A stretch of 6,552 bases of DNA from positions 1 to 6,552 of the forward strand of contig JAJYGE010000586.1 in NCBI GenBank assembly GCA_021785155.1. Reading direction: 5' to 3'. The notes beneath the pieces were generated by a model. That model had not been told where the DNA came from. It did not search any database and was given only the letters and a program-made list of their open reading frames with translations. Position numbers and translations under genes: made by a program. This document shows, in pieces, positions 1 to 4,742 of this stretch (positions within the stretch are counted from its first letter, which is position 1; every line of letters begins with the position of its first letter). Source of the DNA: Planctomycetota bacterium (lineage in GTDB: Bacteria > Planctomycetota > Phycisphaerae > WQYP01).

Positions 1-159
1 GACTGGATGCACGCTAACGACCAAGACCTACAAATCAAAAAAGACGAACACACAGCCGCCACCGGACACACAGAATACACCCCAACCGAAATCCACGGAA
101 CACGCCCGCAAAAACACCCCAGAGGCCCAAAACGACGAACCATAGGAGACACACAATGA
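1..159 (+). CDS. C-terminal fragment of an unidentified accessory-module protein
   Basis: The first reading frame is open from the window edge to a TGA at 157-159, giving the last 52 residues of a protein whose start lies outside. The tail is hydrophilic, with acidic residues early and a basic run near the end (RPQKHPRGPKRRTIGD). Its codons use the same A/C-rich set as the genes downstream. The stop overlaps the next start as ATGA (156-159), the same arrangement seen at 595-598, which argues that this frame is the real one. A competing frame is open to a TAG at 143-145, but it reads as a K/T/P-rich low-complexity string. I recognise no family. A basic tail would suit a nucleic-acid-binding or replication protein, but that is only a guess. 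Confidence 0.5.
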   Translation, partial: DWMHANDQDLQIKKDEHTAATGHTEYTPTEIHGTRPQKHPRGPKRRTIGDTQ

Positions 160-404
160 GCGCGACATACCAAATCACCGGAACGATACTGGCCCGATGG
201 AAACACACCACAAAACGGGGTAACAAGGGATACATACTCCAGATAGAGGAACTCGCACCAGAAATGCCAGCACTGCCACGGGAACCCGGCGAACAACAAG
301 TAACGCGACTGGAAATATGGACCACACAAACGCCCGCACCGGAAATCGGAGACGTAATAATTGCAAGCGGACGAATCACACAATGGATCAACCAGGGCGG
401 ATAG
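156..404 (+). CDS. Small OB-fold-like (PriB/SSB-like) nucleic-acid-binding protein, putative
   Basis: This encodes 82 residues. The start is well supported: AGGAG at 144-148 sits 7 nt before the ATG, which overlaps the previous stop. The pattern is beta-rich: a strand with YQITGTILARW (5-15), a basic turn (KHTTKRGNKG), a strand GYILQIEEL, a proline-rich loop, a strand VTRLEIWTT, and a final strand GDVIIASGRITQW near the C-terminus. The alternation of hydrophobic residues, the early TGTI and the late IASGRI resemble single-domain OB folds such as primosomal protein PriB and short SSB proteins, which bind single-stranded DNA. I infer a role in replication of a mobile element. No catalytic motif is present. 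The fold is inferred by eye from the strand pattern, and the protein could be another small beta-barrel. The next gene starts inside its last 22 nt. Confidence 0.6.
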   Translation: MSATYQITGTILARWKHTTKRGNKGYILQIEELAPEMPALPREPGEQQVTRLEIWTTQTPAPEIGDVIIASGRITQWINQGG

Positions 405-598
405 CCGAAGGAGACGGACGTAACAGCCCACTAAACACCGCACAGAACTTCGGAAACGTCCAACAGGAAACAAGTAACACCCATGATCCATTACCAATGA
501 TCGATACGACCATGCGGGAAATCGGAACCATGGCACTCAACGCAGCCACAACAACCGCAGAAACCGCCGCAGAAATCGCACCGGAGGTAATGGTATGA
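383..598 (+). CDS. Small hypothetical protein of the accessory module
   Basis: This encodes 71 residues from the ATG at 383, which lies within the end of the upstream gene (22 nt overlap in another frame). The start has no good Shine-Dalgarno site (only GCGGA about 12 nt upstream), so translation probably depends on coupling to the upstream gene. An in-frame ATG at 317 lies deep inside that gene and is less likely. The N-terminal half is polar and rich in N, Q, G and D, suggesting disorder. The C-terminal half (about 42-71) is an Ala/Thr/Glu-rich amphipathic helix candidate (MREIGTMALNAATTTAETAA). There is no signal peptide, membrane segment or recognisable domain. Codon choice matches its neighbours, which supports it as a real gene. 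Its stop overlaps the next ATG as ATGA (595-598). Function is unknown. Confidence 0.55.
   Translation: MDQPGRIAEGDGRNSPLNTAQNFGNVQQETSNTHDPLPMIDTTMREIGTMALNAATTTAETAAEIAPEVMV
583..588 (+). promoter_or_regulatory. Strong ribosome binding site for the membrane protein gene
   Basis: GGAGGT lies 6 nt before the ATG at 595, close to the ideal anti-Shine-Dalgarno match. It fixes the start of the membrane-protein gene even though that start overlaps the previous stop codon. Confidence 0.8.
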
Positions 599-627
599 TC
601 ACCAACATCATAGGAGAACTCGGAGAC

Positions 628-640
628 TTCGTGGCACGAA
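628..640. repeat. 13-bp odd palindrome
   Basis: TTCGTG-G-CACGAA is a perfect dyad with six-base arms around one central base. It lies early in the membrane-protein gene. Its right half overlaps the first of two direct copies of CGTGGCAC (630-637 and 644-651). It could be a protein-binding site or chance. I see no second copy in the window. Confidence 0.35.
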
Positions 641-816
641 TCGCGTGGCACCTGGTACTGTTTATCCTCAATCTACTGGTATCGGCGATCCAGGGACTCG
701 CAGCATTCATGTTCCCGATGATCACTGCGGTATTCACAACCATCATGACAACAACGGGAATGTCAACACTCTGCCAACCGATAACAAGCCAAATGGCACC
801 CTACTGGAATAACGTC

Positions 817-832
817 GCGGTCAACGGACCGC
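817..832. repeat. Perfect GC-rich hairpin, 6-bp stem and 4-nt loop
   Basis: GCGGTC-AACG-GACCGC is a perfect inverted repeat with a tight loop. It ends just before the region (about 835-858) where the credible frame of the membrane-protein gene changes. It is inside coding sequence and has no U tract, so it is not a terminator. Confidence 0.6.
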
Positions 833-859
833 AACAAGATCCAAACCGCTCTACCCCCT

Positions 860-878
860 GTAATCACCGCCGGATTAC
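860..878. repeat. Perfect hairpin directly after the C5 run
   Basis: GTAATC-ACCGCCG-GATTAC has six-base perfect arms and a 7-nt loop. It starts 1 nt after the C5 run at 854-858, which is the simplest place to put the first frame change. It lies inside the predicted second hydrophobic block of the membrane protein. Confidence 0.6.
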
Positions 879-1067
879 TGGCGATCATAGCCGCGTCCCC
901 ATTTATCTACGCCATGCTCACGACGCCACACCCCGGGCAAATCTTTCCACCACTGCTAACAGCCGCAGACGCAGCCAACTTCATCATACCGACACCCATA
1001 ACATGGCTGGGCGGCAACCGCTGGGAATACATCCAAATGATGTGGCACAGCTACATCGCCGAACAAG

Positions 1068-1280
1068 ATGATTACCTCGGAATACCGAACAGTATTCCGC
1101 GTACCGCCGATCATCCAGCACTACCCCATCGAATCATTCATGCTACTGCTGGTAACCACCACAATAACACCATGGATCATCAGCCGGATGATCCACCGCA
1201 AGCCGAAACGGCCCACACACACACGACCAAATCCAGACGCCATACAGGCACTGGACCAACTCATAAAAAAAAATAATTAA
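1068..1280 (+). CDS. Possible separate small single-span membrane protein (C-terminal segment of the frame-shifted gene)
   Basis: If the 595 frame is taken literally, it ends at TGA 1069-1071. That stop overlaps the ATG at 1068 as ATGA, the same junction type used twice upstream. The resulting 70-residue protein has one membrane helix at about residues 24-40, flanked by a proline-containing segment before it and a basic stretch (RMIHRKPKRP) after it, and ends in a short helix (DAIQALDQLIKKNN). By the positive-inside rule the C-terminus would be cytoplasmic. No Shine-Dalgarno site precedes 1068, so it would depend on coupling. I think this is more probably the displaced C-terminus of the larger gene, because the middle frame continues naturally into it, but the overlap makes the separate reading worth recording. 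Confidence 0.35.
   Translation: MITSEYRTVFRVPPIIQHYPIESFMLLLVTTTITPWIISRMIHRKPKRPTHTRPNPDAIQALDQLIKKNN
1078..1099. repeat. Perfect 8-bp hairpin at the second frame change
   Basis: CGGAATAC-CGAACA-GTATTCCG forms a perfect 8-bp stem with a 6-nt loop. It begins immediately after the stretch (1075-1077) where a one-base correction would join the middle frame to the C-terminal frame, and just after the ATGA overlap at 1068-1071. Confidence 0.7.
1173..1195. repeat. Perfect 9-bp hairpin in the C-terminal segment
   Basis: TGGATCATC-AGCCG-GATGATCCA is a perfect inverted repeat with 9-bp arms and a 5-nt loop, inside the coding segment for the last membrane helix. It is the longest perfect stem I found in the accessory module. 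There is no U tract after it, so it is not an intrinsic terminator. Confidence 0.7.
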
Positions 1281-1285
1281 AGGAC

Positions 1286-1313
1286 TTGACAACGGAACAC
1301 CGATAACTATACT
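1286..1313 (+). promoter_or_regulatory. Near-consensus sigma70 promoter driving the RHH gene
   Basis: The -35 box TTGACA (1286-1291) matches consensus at all six bases. The -10 box TATACT (1308-1313) matches at five of six. The spacer is 16 nt. Transcription would begin about 6-8 nt after the -10, at 1319-1321, which coincides with the ATG at 1321. The spacer contains a short dyad CGG-AACA-CCG (1293-1302), a possible but unproven operator half-site arrangement. This is the clearest promoter in the window. Confidence 0.75.
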
Positions 1314-1320
1314 CATGACA

Positions 1321-1524
1321 ATGGAACACAAAAACCACAATCTGAAAATCCGAATAACGGAGACCCAATGGGAAACCGTACGTTCCATCGCCACCACCAT
1401 CGGCGGCAACACATCCGACGCGATCCGTTGGATCCTATCACACATACCACCAGCATCTAAACAACTACATATGTTCACGCCTGATAACAAAGCGGCAAAT
1501 ATATGTTATGTTAAATTAACCTAA
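1321..1524 (+). CDS. Small ribbon-helix-helix (CopG/Arc-like) DNA-binding protein, putative
   Basis: This encodes 67 residues. I chose ATG 1321 over ATG 1315 because the upstream promoter predicts transcription from about 1320, so 1315 would not be in that transcript. Neither start has a Shine-Dalgarno site. The core fits the RHH pattern: a beta strand LKIRIT (8-13) that would insert into the DNA major groove as a dimer, helix A ETQWETVRSIATTIG (14-28), a GGN turn, then helix B TSDAIRWILSHI (31-42), including the typical S-D-A-I-R signature. RHH proteins of this size are usually repressors, plasmid copy-number regulators or antitoxins. With its own promoter it is probably autoregulated. The last 20 or so residues follow the core as a tail whose codons lose the A/C bias, so the 3' end may have been altered at the element boundary. 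No toxin partner is visible. Confidence 0.65.
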   Translation: MEHKNHNLKIRITETQWETVRSIATTIGGNTSDAIRWILSHIPPASKQLHMFTPDNKAANICYVKLT

Positions 1525-1528
1525 ATAT
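1501..1528. repeat. AT-rich imperfect dyad at the composition boundary
   Basis: The core GTTAA-A-TTAAC (1510-1520) is a perfect 11-bp dyad. Allowing one bulge and one mismatch, the symmetry extends over 1501-1528 around position 1515. It overlaps the end and stop codon of the RHH gene, exactly where T-poor sequence gives way to balanced sequence. It might be an attachment site, a protein-binding site or a chance result of AT richness. Confidence 0.4.
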
Positions 1529-1616
1529 GAATAAAAGTGCGTTAATGCGGCGTTGATTCTCGCCTTATTGTCGCCCCGCATCTCATCTGCTACGATCCAT
1601 ACAATGAATTGGCTTT

Positions 1617-1646
1617 TTGCCATGTTGGATGACCGAAGCATATATT
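1617..1646 (+). promoter_or_regulatory. Putative asd promoter
   Basis: TTGCCA (1617-1622) and TATATT (1641-1646), each five of six to the sigma70 consensus, are separated by 18 nt. Transcription from about 1653 would give a leader of roughly 36 nt before the chosen asd start. Confidence 0.5.
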
Positions 1647-1676
1647 GTCATTATGCAGATGGAATCCCGAAAAAAC

Positions 1677-1680
1677 AGGA
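1677..1680 (+). promoter_or_regulatory. Ribosome binding site that decides the asd start
   Basis: AGGA lies 8 nt before ATG 1689 but only 2 nt before the in-frame ATG 1683. The spacing favours 1689, and so does the alignment of the protein's N-terminus with the NADP-binding loop. Confidence 0.6.
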
Positions 1681-1688
1681 AAATGGGA

Positions 1689-2708
1689 ATGAATCATCCC
1701 CCTATTGTTGCTATTGTTGGTGCCACCGGTGCCGTTGGCGTGGAATTTCTCCGTTGCATGGAAGAACGCAATTTTCCCATAGCGGAATTGCGACTGTATG
1801 CCTCTGCTCGAAGTGCCGGCAAACAAATGACGTTTCGCGGTCAACGATTAAAAGTACAGGAACTCACTGAACAGAGTTTTATAGGTGTAGATATCGCCTT
1901 ATTTTCAGCCGGTGGTTCCATCAGTAAGAAATTTGGCCCAATAGCGGCCAAAGCCGGTGCGGTTGTTGTGGACAATAGCTCGGCGTTTCGCATGGTGCCC
2001 GATGTACCGTTGATTATTCCGGAAATAAATCCTGAACAAGTTAACCGACACAGCGGAATTATCGCCAATCCAAACTGCTCGACGATTATCGCAATCGTTC
2101 CATTGTGGCCGCTGCACAAAATTAACCGTATCACAAGGCTGGTGGTGGCCACGTACCAGGCGGCCAGCGGTGCCGGTGCCGCCGCCATGCAAGAGTTACT
2201 AGACGCCACAAAAGCCGCGTTGGATGGGCGTGACTACCCCCCCACGGTATTACCTCATCCGTATGCGTTTAATGTCTTTAGCCACAACGCCTCTATTGAT
2301 CCGCTGACTGGTTACAACGAAGAAGAGATAAAGATGGTCAAGGAAACCCGGAAAATTTTTGGCGATCCGGACATCCGCATATCTGCGACATGCGTGCGCG
2401 TGCCGGTTTTACGTGCCCACTGCGAGGCAATCAACATAGAATTTACGTCCCCAATTGATGCAACATCTGTTCGGGACATTTTGTCACATGCTCCGGGGGT
2501 GAAGGTAGTGGATCATCGCGAAAAAAATTATTTTCCCATGCCACGCGATGCATCGGGTCAAGGAGATATTCTTGTAGGGCGTATACGGAATGATTTAAGC
2601 GATCCTACGGGGCGCAGCATTGCCATGTTTGTCGCCGGGGATCAATTGCTTAAGGGAGCGGCGTTAAATGCGGTGCAAATTGCGGAACTTCTGGTGGCGA
2701 AAAATTGA
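1689..2708 (+). CDS. asd: Aspartate-semialdehyde dehydrogenase
   Basis: This 339-residue enzyme reduces L-aspartyl phosphate to aspartate semialdehyde with NADPH. This is the branch-point step to lysine, meso-diaminopimelate (peptidoglycan), threonine and methionine, and it acts in the cytoplasm. The NADP-binding loop GATGAVG is at 11-17. The phosphate-binding Arg is R101 in SSAFR, and the nucleophile is C130 in NPNCST. TYQAASGAG (155-163) carries the conserved Gln, and RAHCEAINIEF (242-252) carries the catalytic His (H244). Length and motif order are normal for bacterial Asd, and no lesion is visible. An in-frame extension upstream to 1617 is open but lacks family resemblance, so the start at 1689 is preferred. 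The gene lies directly downstream of the accessory module but has balanced codon use. An 80-nt gap separates it from truA. Confidence 0.95.
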   Translation: MNHPPIVAIVGATGAVGVEFLRCMEERNFPIAELRLYASARSAGKQMTFRGQRLKVQELTEQSFIGVDIALFSAGGSISKKFGPIAAKAGAVVVDNSSAFRMVPDVPLIIPEINPEQVNRHSGIIANPNCSTIIAIVPLWPLHKINRITRLVVATYQAASGAGAAAMQELLDATKAALDGRDYPPTVLPHPYAFNVFSHNASIDPLTGYNEEEIKMVKETRKIFGDPDIRISATCVRVPVLRAHCEAINIEFTSPIDATSVRDILSHAPGVKVVDHREKNYFPMPRDASGQGDILVGRIRNDLSDPTGRSIAMFVAGDQLLKGAALNAVQIAELLVAKN

Positions 2709-2727
2709 TGCCATAATCGCACGTCAT

Positions 2728-2746
2728 CCGCCATCGCGGTTCTTTC
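2728..2746 (+). terminator. Weak possible terminator or stem in the asd-truA gap
   Basis: CCGC-CATC-GCGG (2728-2739) is a short GC stem followed by TTCTTTC. The stem is only 4 bp and the T tract is interrupted, so termination would be inefficient at best. It is listed because it is the only structure in the 80-nt gap. Confidence 0.2.
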
Positions 2747-2788
2747 CCTGGCCGCGGTATTGTTTTATCACCATGCGGACATAATGCC

Positions 2789-3529
2789 ATGCCACGGACC
2801 CGCTACAAACTCACCATCGCCTATGACGGCACCGCCTATTGCGGCTGGCAGCGGCAGATAGCCCCCCTCTCCACCGTGCAACGTACCATTGAAAAGGCCG
2901 TGGGATATATCGTGAATCACCCAGTAACAGTGCTGGGATCCTCAAGGACCGATACAGGCGTGCATGCCCAGGGCCAAGTAGCGGAAATGACTGCCGATAC
3001 CGATTTGGAACCGGAACGGCTGCGAATGGCCATCAACAGCCGCCTGCCTTCAGATATTCTTATCCGCACGGTTGAACCGGCGGACGCCAACTTCAATATC
3101 CGCCGAGCTAAGAGCAAGCGTTACCGTTACCTGGTCTGGGCGGATCGTGACCGTCCTGTGTTTTATCGCCATTATGTCTATCACCACTGGCGCACGCTGG
3201 ATATGCCGGTCATGCAGGAAGCCTGTAAACTGTATGAAGGAACACACGACTTTGTCGCCTTCCGCGGGCGTAAGGATGACCGGCAGACAACTGTTCGGGA
3301 GATTTTTAATTGCAGCATTCATCGACGTGGACCGATAATTATATTTGCTGTGGAAGGTAACGGCTTTCTTTATCACATGGTGCGGACAATGGTTGGCACA
3401 GTATTGGACATCGGTCGTGGCCAAGGCCAACCGCAGCGCGTGACAGAGGCTTTCGTATCGGGTGATCGGCGATTTGTCGGCCCATGTGCGCCGGCTGAAG
3501 GGTTGTGTTTGCAATGGATTCGCTTTTAA
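2789..3529 (+). CDS. truA: tRNA pseudouridine synthase A
   Basis: This 246-residue cytoplasmic enzyme isomerises uridine to pseudouridine at positions 38-40 of the tRNA anticodon arm. Diagnostic motifs appear in order. The N-terminal strand is LTIAYDGTAYCGWQRQ (8-23), and the catalytic loop SSRTDTGVHAQGQV (51-64) has D55 as the nucleophile. KRYRYLVW (110-117) carries the conserved Tyr112. GTHDF is at 151-155, T-V-R-E-I at 168-172, and GNGFLYHMVRTMVGT at 190-204 is the characteristic C-terminal signature. Length is normal for the family. ATG 2789 is the only reasonable start, since no in-frame start codon lies shortly upstream. Its ribosome site is weak (GCGGA, 9 nt before). It may be expressed by readthrough from asd. 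Nothing appears damaged. Confidence 0.95.
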   Translation: MPRTRYKLTIAYDGTAYCGWQRQIAPLSTVQRTIEKAVGYIVNHPVTVLGSSRTDTGVHAQGQVAEMTADTDLEPERLRMAINSRLPSDILIRTVEPADANFNIRRAKSKRYRYLVWADRDRPVFYRHYVYHHWRTLDMPVMQEACKLYEGTHDFVAFRGRKDDRQTTVREIFNCSIHRRGPIIIFAVEGNGFLYHMVRTMVGTVLDIGRGQGQPQRVTEAFVSGDRRFVGPCAPAEGLCLQWIRF

Positions 3530-3555
3530 TGCTTCGCTTGGTTAAAAGCAAAGCA
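3530..3555 (+). terminator. Hairpin in the truA-glycosyltransferase gap, possible weak terminator
   Basis: Directly after the truA stop, GCTTCGCTT (3531-3539) pairs with AAGCAAAGC (3546-3554) with one C:A mismatch, and T3530 pairs with A3555. The loop is GGTTAA. The following AATTGTT is only a poor U tract. It may attenuate transcription between truA and the glycosyltransferase or simply protect the truA 3' end. Confidence 0.35.
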
Positions 3556-3578
3556 ATTGTTACACGGGAATTCAAACG

Positions 3579-4742
3579 TTGAAAATTGTCCATGCCATTA
3601 CCCGTTTAATTGTGGGCGGCGCGCAGGAAAACACGCTCCTGACTTGCGAAGGCCTGCACCGACGCGGACACGATGTCACACTGATCACAGGCCTGAGTCC
3701 CGGCCCGGAGGGGTCCTTAATGCCGCGTGCCAATTCGGGTGGCTATCGGGTTATCGTCGAAAAGAGTCTGGTCCGTAATCCTCAGCCTTTCAATGACGCG
3801 AGGGCGTACCAAAGACTCAAAACCCTCTTTCATGAATTGCGCCCCGATGTTGTTCACACCCACTCCAGCAAAGTCGGAATTCTGGGCCGGGCCGCGGCGT
3901 GGCATTGCAAAGTCCCCGCGATCATCCATACGGTTCATGGTCTGCCGTTTCATCCCTATCAATCCAGGCTTACTCATGCGGCATGGGTGGGTCTGGAGCG
4001 CTTTGCCGCTCGCAGATGTCATAAAATTGTATGCGTGGCTGACGCCATGACCCGACAAGCTCTGGCTTGCGGCATCGGAAGGCCTGAACAATTTGTCACG
4101 GTGTATAGCGGAATGGAAGTTCAGCCATTTCTTCATCCGGCCAGCGATCGAATGGCTGCGCGTAAACATCTGGGCATTGCCGAGGACCGAATTGTCCTGG
4201 GAACCATCGCCCGGCTCCAGCCGTTAAAAGGCCATGATGATATTCTTGATATTGCAGAAGCCTTAATTAAAACGCAACCGCGCCTTATGTTTCTCTGGAT
4301 AGGCAACGGTGTGTTTTATGATCGGTTCATAACGAAAATCAAAAGTTCCGGGTGGCAGAATCATTTTATTTTAACCGGCCTGGTGCCCCCTGGACAGGTG
4401 CCGGAGATCATTCCCGCCATGGATTTTATGGTTCACCCCAGCTACCGCGAAGGACTGCCACGAGCCGTGGTGCAGGGCATGTTGGAAAACATTCCAGCTG
4501 TCGTCTACAACTGCGACGGAGCCGGTGAAGTCTGCATCGCCGATCAGACGGGTATTCCGGTGGAAACCGGAAACAAATCCGCGCTTCAGGCGGCTATTCT
4601 GAAAATGGCGGAAAATCCACAACTTTGCCTTTCCATGGGAACCCAGGGAAAATCGCTGGCAATAGCACAATTTGATGCCGATATGATGGTGGATCGATTG
4701 CTGAAGGTCTACCGGCTGGTTCAAGGAGAACGTCATGGTTAA
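3579..4742 (+). CDS. Glycosyltransferase family 4 (GT-B fold)
   Basis: This encodes 387 residues starting at TTG 3579. No ATG or GTG lies in frame between the stop at 3543-3545 and the conserved N-terminus, and GGGA (3566-3569) gives a modest ribosome site 9 nt upstream. The N-terminal Rossmann domain opens KIVHAITRLIVGGAQENT (2-19), the glycine loop typical of GT4 enzymes, followed by VVHTHSSKVGILGR (91-104) and HTVHGLPFH (117-125). The C-terminal donor domain has IARLQPLKGHDD (210-221), with the R/K pair that binds the nucleotide-sugar diphosphate, then LWIGNG (239-244), FILTGLVP (263-270), HPSYREGLPRAVVQ (286-299) and GAGEV (314-318). The usual E-X7-E motif reads E291...Q299. The enzyme probably transfers a sugar from a nucleotide donor during lipid-linked or surface glycan synthesis. 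Donor and acceptor cannot be told. It overlaps the next gene by 8 nt. Confidence 0.9.
   Translation: MKIVHAITRLIVGGAQENTLLTCEGLHRRGHDVTLITGLSPGPEGSLMPRANSGGYRVIVEKSLVRNPQPFNDARAYQRLKTLFHELRPDVVHTHSSKVGILGRAAAWHCKVPAIIHTVHGLPFHPYQSRLTHAAWVGLERFAARRCHKIVCVADAMTRQALACGIGRPEQFVTVYSGMEVQPFLHPASDRMAARKHLGIAEDRIVLGTIARLQPLKGHDDILDIAEALIKTQPRLMFLWIGNGVFYDRFITKIKSSGWQNHFILTGLVPPGQVPEIIPAMDFMVHPSYREGLPRAVVQGMLENIPAVVYNCDGAGEVCIADQTGIPVETGNKSALQAAILKMAENPQLCLSMGTQGKSLAIAQFDADMMVDRLLKVYRLVQGERHG
4723..4728 (+). promoter_or_regulatory. Strong ribosome binding site inside the glycosyltransferase gene
   Basis: AAGGAG lies 6 nt before ATG 4735, within the last codons of the glycosyltransferase. It decides the start of the overlapping downstream gene and implies translational coupling of the two. 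Confidence 0.75.

Larger units (their letters stand above)
595..1280 (+). pseudogene. Multi-span membrane protein gene with two apparent +1 frame changes
   Basis: Translation starts at ATG 595 behind GGAGGT. The first 82 residues are convincing: an amphipathic start, then hydrophobic stretches at about 13-35 and 36-55. Past about 840 this frame, although open to TGA 1069-1071, reads as an H/R/T-rich shadow. The credible protein continues one frame over (842 to about 1075) with a membrane helix (VITAGLLAIIAASPF), then a soluble loop ending WHSYIAEQDD. It shifts again to the frame ending at TAA 1278-1280, with another membrane helix (FMLLLVTTTITPWII), a basic stretch and a helical tail. Removing one base from the C5 run at 854-858 and one near 1075-1077 would restore a single protein of 227 residues. 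Standard gene calling would report 595-1071 as 158 residues. Mutation, sequencing error and programmed shifting are all possible. I recognise no family. Confidence 0.55.
1525..1688 (+). other. Boundary region between the accessory module and the asd gene
   Basis: These 164 nt carry no convincing gene. They hold the putative asd promoter and leader, and a small stem TGGC-TTTTT-GCCA (1610-1622) that overlaps the -35 box. Further upstream is a weak alternative promoter, TTGTCG (1568-1573) and TACGAT (1591-1596) with a 17-nt spacer. I see no intrinsic terminator for the accessory module and no tRNA. Confidence 0.5.

Noticed and set aside
630..651. Direct repeat CGTGGCAC x2 as a possible iteron
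   Set aside because: There are only two 8-bp copies inside coding sequence, and iterons normally occur in longer regular arrays.
35..746. Overlapping minus-strand open frames across the accessory module
   Set aside because: The + strand has few T residues, so the complementary strand has few A residues and few stops. The predicted proteins are C/V/R/S-rich strings without start signals and mirror the + strand genes.
1041..1276. Continuation of the middle frame to a stop at 1276
   Set aside because: After about 1075 it reads as an H/T/P-rich string, whereas the neighbouring frame gives a membrane helix and a sensible helical tail.
1143..1490. Minus-strand frame opposite the RHH gene
   Set aside because: It overlaps the better supported + strand RHH gene and its promoter, and shows no recognisable domain or ribosome site.
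1541..1585. Possible tRNA 3' fragment as an integration target
   Set aside because: GGCG-TTGATTCT-CGCC looks slightly like a T-arm, but it lacks the TTCRA loop, has only a 4-bp stem and has no acceptor pairing or CCA nearby.
2760..2785. Promoter directly before truA (TTGTTT and CATAAT)
   Set aside because: The spacer would be only 14 nt and the -10 box abuts the start codon, so it is probably chance.
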